Below are positions 25,248 to 35,162 of a stretch of DNA of 64,000 bases, piece after piece. Source of the DNA: JANSWP01 sp041941305. GTDB lineage: Bacteria; Bacteroidota; Bacteroidia; Chitinophagales; Saprospiraceae. The stretch lies in NCBI GenBank assembly GCA_041941305.1, contig JBGTQJ010000008.1, positions 124,001 to 188,000 of the forward strand, given 5' to 3'. The notes beneath the pieces were generated by a model. The model did no database searches and was not told the origin of the DNA. It saw nothing but the letters and a program-made list of their open reading frames with translations. Within the stretch, counting starts at the first letter, position 1. Each line of letters opens with the position of its first letter. The position numbers and the translations under genes were made by a program.

Positions 25248-26942
25248 ATGCAAAAAATTAAACCAGAACAAATCGAACAAACCTGGTGGAAGGAAACCGT
25301 CGTGTATCAAATCTATCCAAGAAGTTTTCAAGACAGTGACGGTGATGGAATAGGTGACCTGAGAGGCATCATCAATCGACTGGATTACATTGCCGATTTA
25401 GGTGTTGAAACCATTTGGCTCAATCCAATTTTTAAATCTCCCAATGATGACAACGGTTATGATGTCAGTGATTATCGGGATATCATGGACGACTTTGGCA
25501 ATATGTCCGATTTTGAAGAATTATTGGCTGGCATGAAAGCTCGAAACCTTAGAGTCATTTTGGATCTAGTCCCCAATCACTCAAGCGATGAACATTTTTG
25601 GTTTCAGGAATCCAGAAAATCCAAAGACAACCCTTATCGGGATTATTATTTCTGGAAACCACCCAAAGAAGACGGAAGTGCACCCACTAACTGGGTTTCC
25701 TATTTTGCACCCAGCACCTGGGAATTGGACGAAACAACCGGAGAGTATTACCTACACCTTTTTTCTGTAAAACAACCAGATTTAAACTGGGAGAACCCTA
25801 AAGTTCGGCAGGAGATTTACGACATCATGCACTTCTGGATGAGAAAGGGAATTGACGGCTTCAGAATCGATGTATTGCCATTTATATCGAAAGATCTGAG
25901 TTTTCCTGATCAAACAGAAGAAAATTTTGACGGCAATATGGGGCGGTTTTATGCCAATGGTCCAAGATTACATGAATTTTTGCAGGAAATGAATCAGAAT
26001 GTGATGTCCAAATACGATATGATGACGGTTGGAGAAGGACCAGGAATTACGCCTGAGCAAGCGCTTTTGTATGTAGGAAAGGATCGAAACGAACTGAATA
26101 CCATTTATCATTTTGACCATATGGACATTGATAAAGACGAGTATCAGATTTTCAGACTAAAAAAGTACAGTGTTGTAGAATTTAAAGCAATTGTGTCCAA
26201 CTGGGATCGACTCACCCACATGGGGGGCTGGAATACTGCTTTTTTGGGCAATCACGATTTTCCGAGAATTGTGTCCAGGTTTGGTAACGATACCCAATAT
26301 CGAAAGGAAGCCGCTAAACTGTTGGGCATGTTTTTACTGACACAACGAGGCACACCCTACATCTACTTTGGAGAAGAAATCGGTATGACCAATGTTCCCT
26401 GGGAGCGCCTGGATAAATACCGCGATTTGCAAGTTTTTGATGGGCACCAAAAACATTTGGCTGCTGGGGGTGATGAGGAAGAATTCCTAAAGCACCTCAA
26501 GCATACTTCCCGCGACAATGCTCGGACTCCGATGCAATGGGATAACTCCGAAAATGCAGGTTTCACAGCTGGAAACCCTTGGATTGATTTAAATCCTAAT
26601 TATCCAAAAATCAATGTAGCTAATGCAGAAAAAGATGCCAATTCGGTATTGAATTTTTACAAAAAAATGTTGCGATTCAGGAGGGGTAATAAAACCCTGG
26701 TGTACGGAGATTTTCAAGATTTGCTTCCCGATCATCCTGCTTTGTTTGTTTATACCCGCACAATGGGTGATGAGCAATTTATGATCATTTTGAATATGAG
26801 TGACAATGAACAAACTTTCGATTCCTGTAGTGTTGGTACATTGAAGGAATTGGTGATTTGCAATTATGAAACATGTGATTTTAAAACCAAGGATTTAGCC
26901 ATTCGTCCCTGGGAAGCTTGTTTATTTAAGGTAACCTGCTAA
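25248..26942 (+). CDS. Cytoplasmic GH13 alpha-glucosidase / oligo-1,6-glucosidase
   Basis: 564 residues, no signal peptide, so it acts inside the cell on imported malto- or isomalto-oligosaccharides. N-terminal WWKETVVYQIYPRSFQDSDG is the classic opening of GH13 alpha-glucosidases. Region I ILDLVPNHSSDEH, nucleophile D208 in GFRIDVLPF, acid/base E263 in TVGEGPG, and D337 in FLGNHDFPRI are all present. The C-terminal beta domain contains ARTPMQWDNSENAGF, also typical. It is 32 bp ahead of the next GH13 gene, forming a two-gene unit of cytoplasmic plus periplasmic enzymes. Confidence 0.94.
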   Translation: MQKIKPEQIEQTWWKETVVYQIYPRSFQDSDGDGIGDLRGIINRLDYIADLGVETIWLNPIFKSPNDDNGYDVSDYRDIMDDFGNMSDFEELLAGMKARNLRVILDLVPNHSSDEHFWFQESRKSKDNPYRDYYFWKPPKEDGSAPTNWVSYFAPSTWELDETTGEYYLHLFSVKQPDLNWENPKVRQEIYDIMHFWMRKGIDGFRIDVLPFISKDLSFPDQTEENFDGNMGRFYANGPRLHEFLQEMNQNVMSKYDMMTVGEGPGITPEQALLYVGKDRNELNTIYHFDHMDIDKDEYQIFRLKKYSVVEFKAIVSNWDRLTHMGGWNTAFLGNHDFPRIVSRFGNDTQYRKEAAKLLGMFLLTQRGTPYIYFGEEIGMTNVPWERLDKYRDLQVFDGHQKHLAAGGDEEEFLKHLKHTSRDNARTPMQWDNSENAGFTAGNPWIDLNPNYPKINVANAEKDANSVLNFYKKMLRFRRGNKTLVYGDFQDLLPDHPALFVYTRTMGDEQFMIILNMSDNEQTFDSCSVGTLKELVICNYETCDFKTKDLAIRPWEACLFKVTC

Positions 26943-26974
26943 AAACATTTGGTAGTAACTATAAATTTTAAAAC

Positions 26975-28816
26975 ATGAAATCTAACTTACTTTTACTAAC
27001 ATTAATTTCTCTTTTCTTCCAATCTAATGCACAATCTATAGAAAGGGTTGATCCCCCCAATTGGTGGACGGGTATGTATCACAGTCAAATCCAAGTTATG
27101 GTTTATGGTGAAAAGGTAGCAAATCTGAGACCTGCCATCAATTACCCAAATGTGACTTTGGAGAAAGCCATTTTGGTTCAAAGTCCGAATTATTTGTTTT
27201 TGGATGTACAAATTGGAGCAGATGCAAAACCTGGTGAAGTGAAAATTGAATTTTACAATGGAGACCAGGTCGCAGCCATTCATAACTTCCCAATTTATGA
27301 ACGAAAAGCTGGGAGAGCTGAATTAAAAGGTTTTGATGCCTCGGATGCCATCTACCTCATCACTCCCGATCGTTTTGTAAATGGAGATGAATCAAATGAT
27401 TCAATGGCCGACATGAAAGAGAAGGTCGATCGAAGCAATAAAGGAGGTCGCCACGGAGGAGATATTGCAGGGCTCCGCCAAAGTTTAGATTACATCAAAG
27501 ATTTGGGATTCACTGCAGTCTGGCTTAACCCTGTGCTGGAAAACGATATGGAAACCTATTCTTATCACGGTTATTCCACAACTGATTTTTACAAAGTTGA
27601 TCCCCGTTTTGGAAGTAATGAAGCTTACCAGGTAATGGCAGAAGAGGCAGATTCCAAAGGCTTGAAATTGATAATGGATATGATAGTCAATCACTGTGGA
27701 TCTGAGCATTGGTGGATGAAGGACTTGCCCAGTAAAGATTGGATCAATCAGTGGCCAACATACACTGGTACTAACCACCGTAAAACCTTACTTCAAGACC
27801 CTTATGCTTCAGATTTGGACAAAAAGGTGTTCACAGACGGATGGTTTGTTGAGACCATGCCAGATTTGAATCAACGAAATCCCATGATGGCTCAATACCT
27901 CATCCAAAACAGCATTTGGTGGGTAGAATTTTTGGGTCTGGCGGGCATCAGAATGGATACTTATCCCTATCCCGATATGGATTTTATGGGAGACTGGACA
28001 CGCGCAGTTATGAAAGAATATCCCAATTTGAATATCGTTGGGGAAGAGTGGTTTGAATCTCCAACCATTGTGTCTTATTGGCAAAAAGGAAAGCACAATC
28101 CCAATGGCTATACATCGGACCTGAAAAGTGTGATGGATTTCCCGCTACAGATAGCGGTTACCAGCGCTTTGAACAGTGAATCCTCCTGGAAGTCAGGATG
28201 GATAACGGTCTATGAAATGCTGGCACATGATTATTTGTATCCCGACCCAATGAATTTAGTCGTCTTCCCGGATAATCATGATATGGCCAGGATATATGCC
28301 CAATTGAATGGCGACTATGAGCTTTTCAAGCAGGCAATCGCATTTTATATAACCATTCGAGGGATTCCGCAATTGTATTATGGAACGGAAATTCTGGTAA
28401 GAGGACCCGCCAATGGCGATCATGGACTTTTGAGAAGTGATTTTCCCGGCGGCTGGAAAGGAGATAAAGTGAATGCTTTTACAGGAGACGGATTAACCAA
28501 GCTACAAAAAGAAGCTAAAAATTATGTTTCAAAATTGCTCCACTGGCGCCAAACAGCTACAGCCATTCACAATGGAAAGCTGAAACACTTTATTCCACAG
28601 GATGGAGTTTATGTCTATTTCCGGTACAATGAGGAGCAAAAAATCATGGTGGTTTTTAATAAAAATGAAAAAGAAACTGCTTTGGGATTAAAACGATTTG
28701 CAGAAATACTAGATGGTGAAACAGCGGGTACAGATGTAATTAGCACCAAAAAACATGAGTTGAATGGCACAATTCAGGTAGCAGCCAATTCTGTTACCAT
28801 TTTGGAATTAAAATAG
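26975..28816 (+). CDS. susA: Periplasmic neopullulanase / cyclomaltodextrinase-type GH13 (SusA-like)
   Basis: 613 residues with a signal peptide (MKSNLLLLTLISLFFQSNAQ). An N-terminal Ig-like domain (about 21-110, RVDPPNWWTGMYHSQIQVMV) is typical of Bacteroidota neopullulanases. The barrel has MIVNHCGSEHWW (region I), nucleophile D328 in GIRMDTYPY, acid/base E357 in IVGEEWF, and the NHD motif in FPDNHDMARI. By analogy with SusA of Bacteroides it would cleave malto-oligosaccharides in the periplasm after SusCD import. The family is certain; the symbol is by role and context. Confidence 0.92.
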   Translation: MKSNLLLLTLISLFFQSNAQSIERVDPPNWWTGMYHSQIQVMVYGEKVANLRPAINYPNVTLEKAILVQSPNYLFLDVQIGADAKPGEVKIEFYNGDQVAAIHNFPIYERKAGRAELKGFDASDAIYLITPDRFVNGDESNDSMADMKEKVDRSNKGGRHGGDIAGLRQSLDYIKDLGFTAVWLNPVLENDMETYSYHGYSTTDFYKVDPRFGSNEAYQVMAEEADSKGLKLIMDMIVNHCGSEHWWMKDLPSKDWINQWPTYTGTNHRKTLLQDPYASDLDKKVFTDGWFVETMPDLNQRNPMMAQYLIQNSIWWVEFLGLAGIRMDTYPYPDMDFMGDWTRAVMKEYPNLNIVGEEWFESPTIVSYWQKGKHNPNGYTSDLKSVMDFPLQIAVTSALNSESSWKSGWITVYEMLAHDYLYPDPMNLVVFPDNHDMARIYAQLNGDYELFKQAIAFYITIRGIPQLYYGTEILVRGPANGDHGLLRSDFPGGWKGDKVNAFTGDGLTKLQKEAKNYVSKLLHWRQTATAIHNGKLKHFIPQDGVYVYFRYNEEQKIMVVFNKNEKETALGLKRFAEILDGETAGTDVISTKKHELNGTIQVAANSVTILELK

Positions 28817-28849
28817 GATTTCCGAAGGCTGGTGTCGTCCATAAAATCT

Positions 28850-29137
28850 TTAGCTGCCAGCAAAAGGTGTCCCAAAGATACCCACTGCCAGTTCTGCCCA
28901 AATAAGGAGGAATATTACTACAATGGCGACAATGACAAGCATTCTATGCTCATTTTCTTTTACTTTCCTCCTTGCAAAATCAATCACCAGACCTGTGCCA
29001 AATAGGAGGATTCCCATGATAAGAAAGTCTAAGGGTGACCAATTTACTTGATTTGTGAACTGCATTGCGACAAGCAGTATGAGCAGTAAAAAACCTATTG
29101 AGATCAGAATAATTTGTAAACTTTTTTTTGCAACCAT
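28850..29137 (-). CDS. Small three-helix membrane protein (95 aa)
   Basis: 95 residues, highly hydrophobic: helices at about 7-26 (LQIILISIGFLLLILLVAM), 36-53 (LDFLIMGILLFGTGLVID) and 67-85 (MLVIVAIVVIFLLIWAELA), with a basic loop ARRKVKENEHR between the second and third. No characterised family is recognised; similar small proteins occur across Bacteroidota. It is convergent with the neopullulanase gene and divergent from the MFS transporter gene. A well-formed promoter (TTTG, 19 bp, TAACTTTG) lies upstream. It is the only gene on this strand inside the locus and could be unrelated to sugar use. Confidence 0.75.
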   Translation of the reverse strand: MVAKKSLQIILISIGFLLLILLVAMQFTNQVNWSPLDFLIMGILLFGTGLVIDFARRKVKENEHRMLVIVAIVVIFLLIWAELAVGIFGTPFAGS

Positions 29138-29169
29138 AGCTGAATTATTAAATAAACAGAATAAAAATA

Positions 29170-29210
29170 AAAGTACTTTGAACTACAAAGTTACTCTATA
29201 AAAGTACTTT
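29170..29210. promoter_or_regulatory. Two palindromes AAAGTACTTT between divergent genes
   Basis: The perfect palindrome AAAGTACTTT occurs at 29170-29179 and 29201-29210, 31 bp apart, about three helical turns. They flank the -7 element of the minus-strand promoter and lie just upstream of the MFS transporter gene. A related AAAGTACCTTT lies before the regulator gene at 32115. They could be operators; not proven. Confidence 0.4.
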
Positions 29211-29216
29211 TCCAAA
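29186..29216 (-). promoter_or_regulatory. Promoter for the small membrane protein gene
   Basis: On the minus strand TTTG, 19 bp, TAACTTTG, an exact match to the Bacteroidota -33/-7 pattern. The predicted start lies about 40 bp before the ATG. Confidence 0.55.
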
Positions 29217-29243
29217 TTTTTGTCTGCATCATAAAAAACGAAC

Positions 29244-30557
29244 ATGAATAATACCGAACCAACTTTACAAAAAAACATTTCCAAGCCTTTTTACGCACTA
29301 TTGAGTTTGCCTGCCACAGCGATGGGATTTGCCCTTTGTGTTCAAATTGCCACTCTCAGCTGGATCTTGAATTCCAAATATGGTTTTGACATTCATGAAG
29401 TAGGATTCGTTTGGATTGCTGGGCCGCTTGCAGGGATATTGGGGCAAGTAATTGTTGGCGTAATTAGCGATAATGTCTGGTTTTGGAATGGCAGACGGCG
29501 TCCCTTTATCATTATTGGTGGAACCATTGCAGCTTTGATGATTTTGGCTTTGCCCTATATTGATGTCATTAATGACACGCTGGGAGTAGATAGCCTAATC
29601 GGCGTTGCATTAACTGTCGCTCTTACCCTGGACTTAGCAATCAATGTCAGTTTCAACCCTGCCCGTTCTATCATTGCAGACGTCACTCCAGAGGGAGATG
29701 CCAGAACAAAAGGCTATACCTGGATGCAAACAATCTCCGGGTTCTTTGGTGTACTCGCTTATTTGATAGGGGCATTCATCAACAACTATTTTTTAATTTA
29801 CTCAGGAGCAGTCTTCGTTTTCGTTTGTGCTGTTTTTCCACCTTTTTTCATAAAAGAACCTCGGCATTTAGATGTTGCTTCAAAACCAGACAGTGAAAAC
29901 CAGGAAGAGTCATCTTCAAACAAGACCGATTGGATTGCCTTTTTGAAAATATGTTTTGCTCATGCCTTTACCTGGGTGGGTGTACAGGTCATGTTTATTT
30001 ACACCTTTGCTTATATCAAAGAGATCATTATGGGCTATGAGACAACAGCTGAGTTGACAGAAGCTGAAAACAATCAAATCGGTTTTAGTATTGGAGTAGC
30101 TTTCGCCATTTTAAATACGGTGGGTTTTTTGCTTCCAGCGACCGTTTTGGAGCCTTTGTCTGAGAAAATAGGAAGAGTGAGAACCCATACTTTAGCAATT
30201 GGTACCATGGCTATCGGTTATGCCTGTTTGGTTTTCCTGGGAAGTTCCATGACTTCATTTTTCATATTTATGGCAATTATAGGAATAGGCTGGGGTGCAG
30301 TAGTTAGCTTGCCTTTTGCCATCATGTCAGAAGTAGTGGATCAAAGCAAAATGGGTTTGATGATGGGCTTATTTAATCTTTCGGTTGTATTCCCTCAAAT
30401 CGCTGCTTCCTTATTAGGTGATTTCATTCAAGGACAATCCAATAAAAATGTAATTTTTGTCATAAGTGCTGTAACCTTAACGATCTCCACACTTTGCTGG
30501 TTATTCGTTAAGGAACAAAATCCCAAAACACCGGCTCCTGTTAGCATGGGGCATTGA
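29244..30557 (+). CDS. MFS sugar transporter (maltose/sucrose-type, SLC45-like)
   Basis: 437 residues with 12 predicted helices, the standard MFS size. The N-terminal SLPATAMGFALCVQIATLSW and the loop between helices 2 and 3 with SDNVWFWNGRRRPFIIIGG (R-x-x-R-R-P-F motif) place it with disaccharide-proton symporters of the SLC45/MalA-like group. A second half-repeat begins near residue 240 and shows PLSEKIGRVRTHTLAIG. In the starch-use system this would bring maltose or small malto-oligosaccharides from periplasm to cytoplasm for the alpha-glucosidase. It is 19 bp from the sulfatase gene, likely one operon. Confidence 0.9.
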   Translation: MNNTEPTLQKNISKPFYALLSLPATAMGFALCVQIATLSWILNSKYGFDIHEVGFVWIAGPLAGILGQVIVGVISDNVWFWNGRRRPFIIIGGTIAALMILALPYIDVINDTLGVDSLIGVALTVALTLDLAINVSFNPARSIIADVTPEGDARTKGYTWMQTISGFFGVLAYLIGAFINNYFLIYSGAVFVFVCAVFPPFFIKEPRHLDVASKPDSENQEESSSNKTDWIAFLKICFAHAFTWVGVQVMFIYTFAYIKEIIMGYETTAELTEAENNQIGFSIGVAFAILNTVGFLLPATVLEPLSEKIGRVRTHTLAIGTMAIGYACLVFLGSSMTSFFIFMAIIGIGWGAVVSLPFAIMSEVVDQSKMGLMMGLFNLSVVFPQIAASLLGDFIQGQSNKNVIFVISAVTLTISTLCWLFVKEQNPKTPAPVSMGH

Positions 30558-30575
30558 TTTTTAATTCTGGACATT

Positions 30576-31970
30576 ATGAAAAACCACCTGTTTCAATTCA
30601 TCGTCGCAATTATTCTTTTTACTTCATGTAATTCTCCTCAAAATCCATCAACAGAAGAACCTGCTATTGAAGACCTCCCCAATATTGTCCTCATTGTTGG
30701 AGATGATCAGGGTTATCCCTATTTTGGTTTCATGGGTGCAAATTATGTGCTGACACCAAATATGGATAGCCTTGCTGCCAGTGGTACGCTGTTTACAAAT
30801 GGTTATGTCCCTCAAAATCACTGTCGCCCTTCACTTCAATCATTGATGACGGGTACACTTCCTATTGATTACAATAAGGAAGTAACAAACCTGAAGAAGG
30901 AAGCAATGAGTAAAATCAGGTTTGACTCAGAAGAAAGTCAGAAAGCCTGGGAACAAGAATTTAATCACCATGCCATGAAGCATTTTAAAACCTTACCAAG
31001 GCTTTTGGCAGATAAAGGTTATTTGAGTTTCCAGGGAGGAAAATGGTGGGAATACAATTATCAAAATGGCGGATTTACACATGGCATGACTACCGGCTGG
31101 ACCGAGGAAGATCGGAAAAAAGGAGGAAAGTGGTTCAAACAATTTATGGGTGGTTCTGGCTTGCAACTAGCCAGAGCTACTATGCAACCTGTGTACGATT
31201 TTATAGATCAAAATGGTGACAATCCTTTCTTCATATGGTTCGCCCCTGAATTGCCTCATTACCCATTTGATGCGCCTGACAATTATTACAATTTGTACAA
31301 AGACAGTGATATGACTGAATCTGCCAAAAGGTATTATGCCAATTGTACCTGGTTTGATGATGGTGTAGGTGCTTTGATAAGCTATTTGAAGGAAAAAGGA
31401 GCATTTGAGAATACCTTATTTATTTATGTAAATGACAATGGTTGGGAGCAAAATCCCGATCAGGAATTCAGACATGATTCGCTTCGATGGCACAATGGTG
31501 GTGATAAAGGAAAATTATCCATGTATGACCAATCTTTCCGAAGCCCTATTATTTTTTCATGGAAAGGCAAAATTGAAGCTGGCGCCACAAAAACGGATTT
31601 GATGCATAGTGTAGATATCCCTGCTACCATTCTGGATTACCTGGACATAAACATCCCGGAAAGTTATTTTGGCATGTCTTACAAAAATGTTATTGAGGGG
31701 AAAAATTCAAATTTACGAAAAGAAATTGTTGGGACGATTCACAAAATGCGTTCTGAAGATGATATGATGGGCAGAGATGTAGAAGGATACTGGATAAGGG
31801 AAGGCAATTGGTTTTTTAACTGGAACATCACAGACAATACTAAAGCGCTGTATCAATTGGATAAAGATCCTTTTAGTAATGCAAATGTAGTGTCTCTTTT
31901 TCCAGATTTGGAGGAGAAATTTACCAATAGACTGATAATGTGGAAAAAAATAAAAAAAGAATCGTCATAA
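30576..31970 (+). CDS. S1 sulfatase-family lipoprotein with altered active-site signature
   Basis: 464 residues; lipoprotein signal MKNHLFQFIVAIILFTSC with Cys18. Alkaline-phosphatase-fold sulfatase: metal residues in VGDDQGYPYFGF (D43, D44) and the later DNGWEQNPDQ; the formylglycine site is C83 in HCRPSLQSLMTG. The family motif is C-x-P-x-R; here the fifth residue is Leu87, not Arg. The Cys that would become formylglycine is kept. So it may still be a sulfatase with relaxed motif, or a phosphonate/other hydrolase. It probably follows the MFS gene in one transcript. Whether the glucan substrate carries sulfate is unknown. Confidence 0.85.
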   Translation: MKNHLFQFIVAIILFTSCNSPQNPSTEEPAIEDLPNIVLIVGDDQGYPYFGFMGANYVLTPNMDSLAASGTLFTNGYVPQNHCRPSLQSLMTGTLPIDYNKEVTNLKKEAMSKIRFDSEESQKAWEQEFNHHAMKHFKTLPRLLADKGYLSFQGGKWWEYNYQNGGFTHGMTTGWTEEDRKKGGKWFKQFMGGSGLQLARATMQPVYDFIDQNGDNPFFIWFAPELPHYPFDAPDNYYNLYKDSDMTESAKRYYANCTWFDDGVGALISYLKEKGAFENTLFIYVNDNGWEQNPDQEFRHDSLRWHNGGDKGKLSMYDQSFRSPIIFSWKGKIEAGATKTDLMHSVDIPATILDYLDINIPESYFGMSYKNVIEGKNSNLRKEIVGTIHKMRSEDDMMGRDVEGYWIREGNWFFNWNITDNTKALYQLDKDPFSNANVVSLFPDLEEKFTNRLIMWKKIKKESS

Positions 31971-32114
31971 ACTATTCCAAAGCCCTACACAGATTTGTAC
32001 AAAAAACATAGAATTTTTAGTTTTGGTGACCCTTTCCGATAAAATAAAAAATAGATACTGAAAGTACCTTTGTGTCGCCTGAAACTTCTATTGGAAAGTG
32101 ACAAAATTAAATTC

Positions 32115-34922
32115 ATGAAAAGGCACTTTCCTTTCTTTTTGGTTTACTTCCTTTTCCCCATATTCTTTTATGGACAGCCTTTCCAATACTCGATTTTCTC
32201 CCTGGAAAATAAATTTTCGAAAGGATTAATCAAATCTATTGCCGTTGACAATCAGGGTTTTATATGGATGGCCTCTGATGAAGGCGTCACCCGTTATGAT
32301 GGCGCCCAATCTCTTTTCTTTAAAAATGAATTGTCTGGTGGTTTTGCAAAAGCATTTTGCAAAAGAAAGAATGGTACCTTATTGGTTTTGCACGACTTTG
32401 GATTAACCGAAATCGTCAGTGAATCAGATACCACCTATTTTAAAAAGCTGCTCCCTGGAGAGAACCGGGATTCTCCCAATGCTCTTTTTTACCCAAAAAC
32501 CATCTATGAAGATCGCCAGGGAATTATCTGGATTGGTGAGAATCAATCTATTGTTCGATATTCAAATGGTAAAATTGAAAAATTTCATTTCGGAAACAAT
32601 TCCACTTATGGAATAATTCTGAACACTTATTCCTTTACCGAAGATGAAGATAATACCTTATGGGTCATCTCTCACAGAGGCAGTTTGTATTATTTTGATG
32701 CATTAAAAAATGATTTCGTTGAATGTGTGATGCCTACTGATATCACACTTGTCAACCATTTTCATTTTGTTGAAAAAAACAAATTTTACGCTGGGACTAT
32801 TTCGGGATTATTTGAAATAGAAACCAACTCCTTCAAGGAAGTGATACGAACCAAAAAGCTACCTTCTCCAGATAATATTTCTTGTGGAATAATCACAGAT
32901 CACGAAGAAATCTATCTTGGAACATGGGAAACTGGAGCCTATCGCGCAGATTTGAAAAAAAAGCCACTTGATTTTGAAAAAATCGAGCCATTGCCAAGCG
33001 ATGAAATTATTGGGTTCTTTTTTGATAAAAACAATGGTGTCTGGGTAACGGGCAGCGAAAATGTAGCGTTGATTACGCCGGTTTTCTTTTCCGCTCTTAA
33101 TCTGGGTGAATCTGAAATTGTAAAATCAATTCAGTTATTAGAAAGAGATCGGTTTTTAATTACTAAAGGTGATTATCTAATCATGCTTCAAAAAATCAAT
33201 ACTACCTGGAAGGAAGTTTTTTCTTTCCTTGGACCAGAACAATCTCCAACCGCTGCTTATGAAGATGAAGATGGAATTTGGTTTGGGGATTTATCAGGGC
33301 ATGTATTTTTTTATAATTATGAAACCGAAAGCACGCGCAAAATAGAGGAAATAAAATTCAGCAGTGACCCGATTGAGCATATCATTAAGGATAGCGTAGG
33401 AAATATTTGGATAGCTGGAAATACGACTCATGGACTGATACGGATTGCAACTGACGGGAGCCACTATTACTACAATAATGGAGGATTGAATACAAGTAAA
33501 ATAATATATGAGACAATTGAAGGTGATTTATTTGTAGGAGGTGGAAATTCAAAGAGTTATTTATTTAAATTCGATCCGAAAAAAGATGCTTTTGAAGACT
33601 TAAGTGTCAAGATCGATTTTGCCTATTCAAAAAACTTTAGCGTCGAGGATATTATTTTGACTCCTGAGGGCAATTTGTGGTTAGCTACTTTTGATGGAGT
33701 TTTGGAATTCAACTTGAGCGATAATATTTCTAATTCTGAAAAAATTAAACGAATAGACTTGCGGAAAGTGCCACTAGACGAGCCTGCAAAAGCATTGGCG
33801 CTTTCGGAAAATGAGACAATATGGGTTTCTACAACCAGTGGTTTGATCAGTTACAACAAACTGTTTTCACTACTTTTTAATAAAGCTGCTGGCCTTCCTG
33901 GAAATAATCTGTCTCCCAGAGGATTGTCGATCGACAAAGAAAAAAATTTATTGGTTGCCACAACAAGAGGGCTTGGCAGTGTACACCAACCGATTTTAAA
34001 TAATCGGATGACCCCCATTCCTATTTTTAAGCAAATAAAGGTTAATGGCATAGCCAAGCTCTTCAAGCAACTTAACAGAAGCGCATTTCCATTCCACACT
34101 GCTTTTGAGATTGAGTTTTTATCGCCTTCTTATCCTACGGAAAGTATTAGCTATCAAACCAGGATTTTGGGATTGGACTCCATCTGGTCAGCTTCTATTT
34201 CCAACCCAAAAACTTTATTAACCGGTATTCCAGCAGGTGAATATACCTTTCAGGTAAGGGCTCAACAAGATGGCGGATTGCTATGGAGCCAACCAGCCTC
34301 TTTTCATTTTTCCATAACAATGCCTTGGTACCAACGAGGATGGGCTATCTTTTTGCTTTTAATCTTGGGAATTTTATTTGTCTATGGCGTTGCCAGGCTC
34401 TACAATCTGAACTTGTTGAGACAAAATGAAAGGTTGGAAAAAACAATCCAGGAAAGAACGACCGAAATTAACAAACAAAAAAATGAAATCATTGAGTATA
34501 AAAACAAACAGGTAACTACCTATACGCTCCAACTGATTCAAAAAAATGAAGCACTCAAGGAACTGAGAGGAAAAATATACAAGTCAATGCGGACTTCAGA
34601 TAAAGCCACATACAATCAACTCAAAAGCTTTTTAGGTATTATTGACTTCAGTTTTCGAAACGATAAGGAATGGACAAAATTTAAATTGTTTTTTGAAGAA
34701 GTCCATGCTGGTTTTTTTGAAGCCTTAATGACTGAAAATCCCAATATCACTCCTCAGGATTTGAGACATTGTGCTTTAATCAGATTAAATTTATCTATCC
34801 AGGAAGTCGCCACTATTATGGGTATTTCAACAGAAAGTGTAAAAACTTCAAGATTCCGACTAAGGAAAAAAATGGACATTTCTTCCCAACAGGAATTAGT
34901 GGATTACATCATGAAAATTTGA
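32115..34922 (+). CDS. One-piece sensor-regulator: beta-propeller, Y_Y_Y domain, TM, HTH (SusR-like)
   Basis: 935 residues. The ATG at 32115 gives signal peptide MKRHFPFFLVYFLFPIFFYG; an upstream TTG start is less likely. The periplasmic part is a two-component-regulator-type propeller (for example IWMASDEGVTRYDG, IIWIGENQSIVRYSNG, IWVSTTSGLISYN). A Y_Y_Y domain follows (FEIEFLSPSYPTESISYQTR to AGEYTFQVRAQ). A TM helix (GWAIFLLLILGILFVYGVAR) leads to a coiled coil, then a C-terminal LuxR-like HTH (LNLSIQEVATIMGISTESVK). There is no kinase domain, so it would sense and bind DNA in one chain, as SusR does for starch. It precedes susC and is the likely activator of the locus. Confidence 0.9.
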   Translation: MKRHFPFFLVYFLFPIFFYGQPFQYSIFSLENKFSKGLIKSIAVDNQGFIWMASDEGVTRYDGAQSLFFKNELSGGFAKAFCKRKNGTLLVLHDFGLTEIVSESDTTYFKKLLPGENRDSPNALFYPKTIYEDRQGIIWIGENQSIVRYSNGKIEKFHFGNNSTYGIILNTYSFTEDEDNTLWVISHRGSLYYFDALKNDFVECVMPTDITLVNHFHFVEKNKFYAGTISGLFEIETNSFKEVIRTKKLPSPDNISCGIITDHEEIYLGTWETGAYRADLKKKPLDFEKIEPLPSDEIIGFFFDKNNGVWVTGSENVALITPVFFSALNLGESEIVKSIQLLERDRFLITKGDYLIMLQKINTTWKEVFSFLGPEQSPTAAYEDEDGIWFGDLSGHVFFYNYETESTRKIEEIKFSSDPIEHIIKDSVGNIWIAGNTTHGLIRIATDGSHYYYNNGGLNTSKIIYETIEGDLFVGGGNSKSYLFKFDPKKDAFEDLSVKIDFAYSKNFSVEDIILTPEGNLWLATFDGVLEFNLSDNISNSEKIKRIDLRKVPLDEPAKALALSENETIWVSTTSGLISYNKLFSLLFNKAAGLPGNNLSPRGLSIDKEKNLLVATTRGLGSVHQPILNNRMTPIPIFKQIKVNGIAKLFKQLNRSAFPFHTAFEIEFLSPSYPTESISYQTRILGLDSIWSASISNPKTLLTGIPAGEYTFQVRAQQDGGLLWSQPASFHFSITMPWYQRGWAIFLLLILGILFVYGVARLYNLNLLRQNERLEKTIQERTTEINKQKNEIIEYKNKQVTTYTLQLIQKNEALKELRGKIYKSMRTSDKATYNQLKSFLGIIDFSFRNDKEWTKFKLFFEEVHAGFFEALMTENPNITPQDLRHCALIRLNLSIQEVATIMGISTESVKTSRFRLRKKMDISSQQELVDYIMKI

Positions 34923-35162
34923 TTCGTCAAGGACCAATAACAATTGAACATAATTTTATATAACTCGCTATTAATCAATTACTTATTGACGATTGTCAAC
35001 TTTTTGTCTTACCGAAAATTTTGTAAGCAATCAAACATGCATTAGATTTGGAGAACCTTTCCACAAAATCATGAAATTTTTTTTCAATATTTCTCTAAGC
35101 CTGAAATTATATTTCAACTCCAATTCCAATCCAAAGACAGAAATTGCTAAAATTGAAAATGT

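Noticed and set aside
32065..32072. TACCTTTG as promoter of the sensor-regulator gene
   Set aside because: Matches TAnnTTTG, but no -33 TTG is found 19-21 bp upstream.
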